This document shows, piece after piece, positions 60,809 through 64,000 of a stretch of DNA of 64,000 nucleotides; positions within the stretch are counted from its first letter, which is position 1; each line of letters starts with the position of its first letter. This stretch comes from Parachryseolinea silvisoli (GTDB lineage Bacteria; Bacteroidota; Bacteroidia; Cytophagales; Cyclobacteriaceae), in the NCBI RefSeq assembly GCF_021190955.1, contig NZ_JAIOAO010000001.1, positions 62,001-126,000 of the forward strand. Reading direction: 5' to 3'. The position numbers were made by a program, and so were the translations under genes. The notes beneath the pieces were generated by a model that was not told the DNA's origin, did not search any database, and worked only from the letters and a program-made list of their open reading frames with translations.

Positions 60809-61231
60809 ATGGAGCTGGAACTGTTCAGGATGTATTACCCTGACGGAACCAATGGGGAGATTCGATTGGCTGGTATTCTCCTATGCTATACGATCGAGCT
60901 CCCCTGGCTCCAGAACAGGCGGAACGTATCCTGTATTCCCGAAGGACGGTATAAACTACGCAAGCGTCTGACAGCCAAACGTGGACTGCACCTGCTGGTC
61001 GTGGAAGTGCCCGGCAGAAGCTGCATCCTGATCCATCCCGCGAACCACGCGAAGACGGAGCTGCAGGGTTGTATTGCGCCGGTGCTGGAGCTTACCGGTC
61101 CCGGGAGTGGTCGCCAGTCACGGCTGGCGAATGAGCGATTGAAAGACCTGGTGCTCGATGCGATTGATAAAGGAGAAGAAGTATATCTCACGATCTCGAA
61201 AACATCGACGGGGCGGGTAACGGTACTGTAA
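60809..61231 (+). CDS. DUF5675 family protein
   Basis: The 140-residue protein (ATG 60809; GTG 60803 possible) has the DUF5675 landmarks: a strand-rich start ELELFRMYYPDGTNGEIRL, SCIPEGRYKL (41-50) and VPGRSCILIHPANHAKTELQ then GCI (67-89). The family is common beside phage lysis genes; its function is unknown. His76 and Cys88 in I-H...G-C-I resemble the His/Cys pair of YkuD L,D-transpeptidases, but the S/T-H-G-C signature is incomplete, so enzyme activity is only a hypothesis. The next gene encodes a two-helix membrane protein, a typical lysis-gene neighbour. Confidence 0.75.
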   Translation: MELELFRMYYPDGTNGEIRLAGILLCYTIELPWLQNRRNVSCIPEGRYKLRKRLTAKRGLHLLVVEVPGRSCILIHPANHAKTELQGCIAPVLELTGPGSGRQSRLANERLKDLVLDAIDKGEEVYLTISKTSTGRVTVL

Positions 61232-61256
61232 AACATGTAACATTAAAAAAACAAGT

Positions 61257-61517
61257 ATGAACATTGTAGAGAGAGTAAAAGCGCCTACGCCGAAGTTTTT
61301 CCGCGTACTGCGTATCATTGGGTTATCGTTGTTCGCGGCGAGTGGTGCGATTGTGGCCGCGCCGATTGCTCTTCCGGCGGCGCTGGTGACAGTGGCCGGA
61401 TATCTCACGGTAGCAGGGGGTGTACTGACGGCGGTGAGTCAAACGGCGGTGGAGACAGAAGAAAAAGGTGCGGCGTCGGATGACGAACAGGACCACGCGT
61501 GGTCTGAGGGTGAGTAA
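61257..61517 (+). CDS. Small two-helix membrane protein, possibly holin-like
   Basis: The 86-residue protein has a basic N-terminus (VKAPTPKFFRVLR), two hydrophobic helices (IIGLSLFAASGAIVAAPIAL and ALVTVAGYLTVAGGVLTAVS) and an acidic tail (DDEQDHAWSEGE). Size, two helices and charged tail are holin-like, and the DUF5675 gene lies 25 bp upstream. No holin family is recognised by sequence, so the role is inference. Confidence 0.6.
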   Translation: MNIVERVKAPTPKFFRVLRIIGLSLFAASGAIVAAPIALPAALVTVAGYLTVAGGVLTAVSQTAVETEEKGAASDDEQDHAWSEGE

Positions 61518-61521
61518 AGTA

Positions 61522-61550
61522 AGAGGCCTCCTTCGGGAGGCCTCTCTCGT
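61522..61550. terminator. Perfect hairpin between convergent operons
   Basis: A 10-bp perfect stem AGAGGCCTCC (61522-61531) / GGAGGCCTCT (61536-61545) with a TTCG tetraloop lies between the stops at 61517 and 61573. The T-run after it is weak (CTCGTTT). It could terminate both converging transcripts. Confidence 0.75.
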
Positions 61551-61572
61551 TTAACGGACGGGCTCCTGTCGG

Positions 61573-62184
61573 TTAACGGCGTTTGTCGACGGTTTCGGGA
61601 GAGAAGGTAAGCTTGTTCACTTGTCTGCGTAGTCGCGACCGGACGCGATCGCCGTAGCACTCCTCCAGCTCATCGGGACCAAGGTTGGACGTCATGTGCG
61701 TGAGCATACCCTGGTTGATGAACAAGTCGTAGCGGCTTAAGATTATTTCGCCCATGACGTTGCACTCATTGCCAAAGTATTTCAGGTTGCGCTCGGAACC
61801 GAGGTCGTCGAAGCAGTAGGTCTTCGGTTTATTGGCGTGATACGACAAGCTGCTATACCGCTGGATGATGGCATAGCCTTCTTCCATGAATTCGAAGCTG
61901 ACGCTGCGGCTGCTTCTCAGAATGAAGTTGCGCTCGGGACCAGGGATAGAGGTCATCAGTGTCATCAGCGAAGTCTTGCCGCAGCCTACGGGACCGGAAA
62001 GCAAAATGCCTTTGTTCAGGTCAATGTCAAGGCGGGCTGCCTCCTGTTCATCCCGGAGAAAATAGATCAGCAGTTTATAGATCAACGGCCGATCAATATC
62101 GTAAATCTGAAAGTCGGGGCCGAACTGTTTCTTGCCGTGTTTGGCGAGAAAGGACAGGCACCATTCGAAGTCTGAGGGTGTCAT
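61573..62184 (-). CDS. DnaC/IstB-like AAA+ ATPase
   Basis: The 203-residue ATPase has Walker A GPVGCGKT (64-71), Walker B CFDDLG (124-129), an MTSNLGPDELEECYGDRVRSRLRR segment (given by its parts: sensor-like TSN and arginine finger region RVRSRLRR). The pattern is that of DnaC-type helicase loaders or IstB. The start lies 14 bp after the upstream initiator-like gene on the same strand. The linkage supports helicase loading for a local replicon. IstB use in transposition would need a transposase, which is absent. Confidence 0.8.
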   Translation of the reverse strand: MTPSDFEWCLSFLAKHGKKQFGPDFQIYDIDRPLIYKLLIYFLRDEQEAARLDIDLNKGILLSGPVGCGKTSLMTLMTSIPGPERNFILRSSRSVSFEFMEEGYAIIQRYSSLSYHANKPKTYCFDDLGSERNLKYFGNECNVMGEIILSRYDLFINQGMLTHMTSNLGPDELEECYGDRVRSRLRRQVNKLTFSPETVDKRR

Positions 62185-62198
62185 CGTGCTGGTGGTTA

Positions 62199-63098
62199 TT
62201 ACATGGGCTTATCATAGTCTATCTTCTTCTTACCGTCGCGGGCGCCGGGTGTTTGCAAAGAACCGGGCGTTGGTCTGTTGCTGGTTTTGGTTGCCAGACT
62301 GGCGTCGTTCAAAAGCCATTTTTGAACAGCCGCGTGCCAGTTCTCCATCAGTTGACCGCGGACCTTCCAACCAACGGCCTCGTGGTAATAGTAGAATTTT
62401 CTCGCTTCGAGCGCCGTGGAGCCCTGCGAAACAAAATACGCCGTAACCTCTTCCAGGTTTCCGGGCACGCCCCCGCCCCCCGGGCTGCTTTTTTTTTCAG
62501 CGGCCGGAGGCTGAAGAGTAATCTTATCCAAATCGTCCGCGGGTGCGTGTGCGCTCTCACGCTCTCTCGTTTGAATATCGTTTGGAGAGTTTATACTGTT
62601 TGTATTAAATGCGATTACTTGCGAATCATCTATCGCACCACTACCGGGGTCACTTTTGTTCTGATTCTGATCGGCCTCCGAACCACTTTTGCTTCTGTTT
62701 TGATCAGCATCGGGATCACGTTTGGTTCGATTCCTGTCAGTACTGGAATCTCTTTTGACATTTAGCTGCTCCCATAAAACAAAAGGTTTGGGGTTGGCAA
62801 TGTCGAGCCGGTGCATTTGAATTTTGCTGGGACGATGCTTGCTTTGTGACGGCAAATAAAGCAGGTACTCCCATCGATTGAGATCATTCAGGCACTTGCG
62901 AAAGGTGGTTGTCGACCCGATGGCTGACAGGTCCATGACGTCGTTGCGGTACATCCTGAACGGGTTGTCAAATCGCTCGTCGTTCCACAGGTGGAAGTAG
63001 GCATAATACATGCTGATGTGATACGGGGTGAGGCGATCGTCGATTGGAATGTGGCGCGCGAAGGCCACCGAATGTTTGATGAAATTTACGTCAGACAT
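62199..63098 (-). CDS. Replication-initiator-like protein (helix-turn-helix plus flexible linker)
   Basis: The N-terminal ~100 of 299 residues look like a winged helix of the DnaD/phage replisome-organiser kind (FIKHSVAFARHIPIDDRLTP, ISMYYAYFHLWNDERF, STTTFRKCLNDLNRWEYL). Residues 120-152 are three 11-residue polar repeats (D-x-N-R-T/S-K type). A long acidic and proline-rich linker follows and the C-terminal domain (NLEEVTAYFVSQGSTALEAR, GWKVRGQLMENWHAAVQKWL) is DnaD_2-like. It precedes the DnaC-like ATPase by 14 bp. A repeat array with a perfect hairpin lies before its start. The assignment to replication is by analogy. Confidence 0.65.
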   Translation of the reverse strand: MSDVNFIKHSVAFARHIPIDDRLTPYHISMYYAYFHLWNDERFDNPFRMYRNDVMDLSAIGSTTTFRKCLNDLNRWEYLLYLPSQSKHRPSKIQMHRLDIANPKPFVLWEQLNVKRDSSTDRNRTKRDPDADQNRSKSGSEADQNQNKSDPGSGAIDDSQVIAFNTNSINSPNDIQTRERESAHAPADDLDKITLQPPAAEKKSSPGGGGVPGNLEEVTAYFVSQGSTALEARKFYYYHEAVGWKVRGQLMENWHAAVQKWLLNDASLATKTSNRPTPGSLQTPGARDGKKKIDYDKPM

Positions 63099-63145
63099 AT
63101 AAGTTTGATTAGTTTCGGCTAATGAAGTAAATAATTATATACAAC

Positions 63146-63191
63146 GGTAGGGGTAGATCGGGGGTAGCAAGGGGGTAGTCAAACTACCCCC
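63146..63191. repeat. Iteron-like array with 11-bp period and a perfect hairpin
   Basis: GGGTAG ends at 63156, 63167 and 63178, so three direct copies have an exact 11-bp period, within AGGGGTAG, CGGGGGTAG and AGGGGGTAG contexts. An inverted copy CTACCCCC ends the block: GGGGGTAGT (63171-63179) / ACTACCCCC (63183-63191) is a 9-bp perfect stem with a 3-nt loop. It lies 47 bp before the start of the initiator-like gene (63098). It may be an origin, operator or both. Confidence 0.65.
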
Positions 63192-63234
63192 GCTTTAATT
63201 TTCGTGTAAAAACACTATTTTGTACCTACGTATA

Positions 63235-63708
63235 TTAAATTTTTCGACGATCCATTTCCTGATTATCGATATACTCGATTATACGTATGCAAATGTCACG
63301 TACCTTCCGTTGCGCGGCAGGATCCTCGTAGAAGTTTTTTGCACGCGACTCACGAACAGCCTTGAGCAATCCCTTACGGGATGGATGGGGGGCACCGATC
63401 GTGCTGACATTTGCCACGATACGACCGCACAGGTCTGTGGCGTTTCGGAACGTAATGATCCCCAGGTTACGGGCAATGCCCAGAAACCAACCCAGGGTCT
63501 GTATGGACTCGTTCACGACGACACGTAAGAGATCACGTTGAACATCGCCCGGTACGTTAACAATATGTCCGTACAGCAGCGGCCCGATGGCGTCGGCGAT
63601 CTCCTGATCGGATGGGTCGCGCTGGCCGGCGTGGCCATGAACTTTTTGAACAAGGTTGCGCAGCATGGGGCGCAAGGATTTGAATGCAGTGTCATCGACT
63701 GATTGCAT
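63235..63708 (-). CDS. Hypothetical protein of the compact element
   Basis: The 157-residue protein is predicted to be mainly helical with no recognised family. QRDPSDQEIADAIGPLL, ARNLGIITFRNATDL and ICIRIIEYIDNQEMDRRKI are representative. No signal peptide or membrane segment. It is the first complete gene of the minus-strand operon, 136 bp before the initiator-like gene. GC-rich codon use as in the rest of the element. No function proposed. Confidence 0.6.
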   Translation of the reverse strand: MQSVDDTAFKSLRPMLRNLVQKVHGHAGQRDPSDQEIADAIGPLLYGHIVNVPGDVQRDLLRVVVNESIQTLGWFLGIARNLGIITFRNATDLCGRIVANVSTIGAPHPSRKGLLKAVRESRAKNFYEDPAAQRKVRDICIRIIEYIDNQEMDRRKI

Positions 63709-63753
63709 AGCAGTAAAGGTTAATTAAAAAGTATTGGGCAATAGACCGCTGTT

Positions 63754-63775
63754 CTGTGCTACCCAAAGCACAGAT
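63754..63775. other. Perfect inverted repeat between two minus-strand genes
   Basis: TCTGTGCT (63754-63761) / AGCACAGA (63768-63775) with a 6-nt loop lies 46 bp before the start at 63708. No T-run follows on the minus strand, so an operator or processing site is as likely as a terminator. Confidence 0.4.
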
Positions 63776-63809
63776 CAGGAGAGAAACTTTTTTTTGGTTT
63801 TAGTGTCTG

Positions 63810-64000
63810 CTACCGGACAGGTGGAACACCTCGAAGCGAACGATGGCCCGGCGGGCCATAACGGAGCATGGCAGTGTGAACGTACATATCGTTAGTCAAT
63901 CGGTTAAAAAATTGCATCATCGGGTATATCCGGCAGGAAAAGCTGTCGTCATTATACATACACCAAAACGCGGTATGGGCAGGAATGTTGTAAAATTCGG
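63810..64000 (-). CDS. Partial open frame at the right edge
   Basis: The minus-strand frame stays open from the window edge to TAG at 63810-63812 and encodes about 62 residues (AHTAFWCMYNDDSFSCRIYP, FNRLTNDMYVHTAMLRYG, SLRGVPPVR). Aromatic-rich composition is compatible with a real protein end. The start is outside the window. No family is recognised. It may belong to the same element. Confidence 0.35.
   Translation of the reverse strand, partial: EFYNIPAHTAFWCMYNDDSFSCRIYPMMQFFNRLTNDMYVHTAMLRYGPPGHRSLRGVPPVR

Noticed and set aside
61573-62184. DnaC-like ATPase considered as IstB of an insertion sequence
   Set aside because: No transposase (IstA) or terminal inverted repeats were found; the neighbour is an initiator-like gene.

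Overview
The window reads as chromosomal DNA of a gliding-type member of the Bacteroidota, most likely order Cytophagales. The evidence is a PorP/SprF-family protein beside a giant secreted protein with a type B (gliding-motility) C-terminal domain, a SusC/SusD pair, type IX secretion sorting domains, the parA-parB-DUF5683 order, and promoter elements of the Bacteroidota form TAnnTTTG (28511, 24778, 52007, 37162 minus, 59806 minus). No tRNA, rRNA, CRISPR array or intact insertion sequence was found.

Layout. 1-6869 (minus): a chemosensory cluster: two alpha-helical proteins, a possible STAS-like protein, CheY, CheA, then CheW, a kinase-like protein, CheD, a small helical protein and an outer-membrane porin cut by the window edge. 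No receptor, CheR or CheB is present. 7020-9967 (minus): a PAS-rich sensor kinase and its NarL-type regulator. 10018-15567: a small protein, an ammonium transporter, a hairpin-rich non-coding block, a PepSY-like secreted protein, an MFS transporter and PorP/SprF. 15581-24454 (minus): a ~2957-residue surface protein. 24819-30990 (plus): pyrG, yidC, parA, parB and a DUF5683 protein, followed by a TacAT-type toxin-antitoxin pair. 32124-34755 (minus): a fumarylacetoacetase operon. 34901-37976: an rRNA methyltransferase, a dual-specificity phosphatase, an HxlR regulator and a VOC protein. 37984-49637 (minus): a polysaccharide utilisation locus with GH16-like and GH18 enzymes, an inactive GH18-like binding protein, SusD, SusC and a one-piece propeller/LuxR regulator. 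49882-51641: an AT-rich AraC/SDR pair. 52082-56091: four phosphorelay genes. 55340-57102 holds gene remnants, including a fatty-acid desaturase C-terminus. 57103-58287: an AAA/DUF4143 ATPase.

The best candidate for an undescribed system is 58430-63812. Two convergent operons meet at a perfect hairpin. The left one carries an unknown protein (a diverged copy lies in the opposite direction across a small helix-turn-helix gene), a DUF5675 protein and a two-helix membrane protein. The right one carries a replication-initiator-like protein and a DnaC-like ATPase. Two iteron-like arrays, with 10-bp and 11-bp periods, lie beside the regulator and the initiator-like gene. It looks like a very small plasmid-, satellite- or phage-like element with replication, regulation and possible lysis functions but no recognisable integrase or capsid.

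A second strong observation is at the chemosensory cluster. Two separate operon promoters share three sequence blocks at exactly the same spacings (31 and 26 nt), which points to one co-regulator. Two proteins of this cluster have kinase dimerisation helices that lack the phospho-acceptor histidine.
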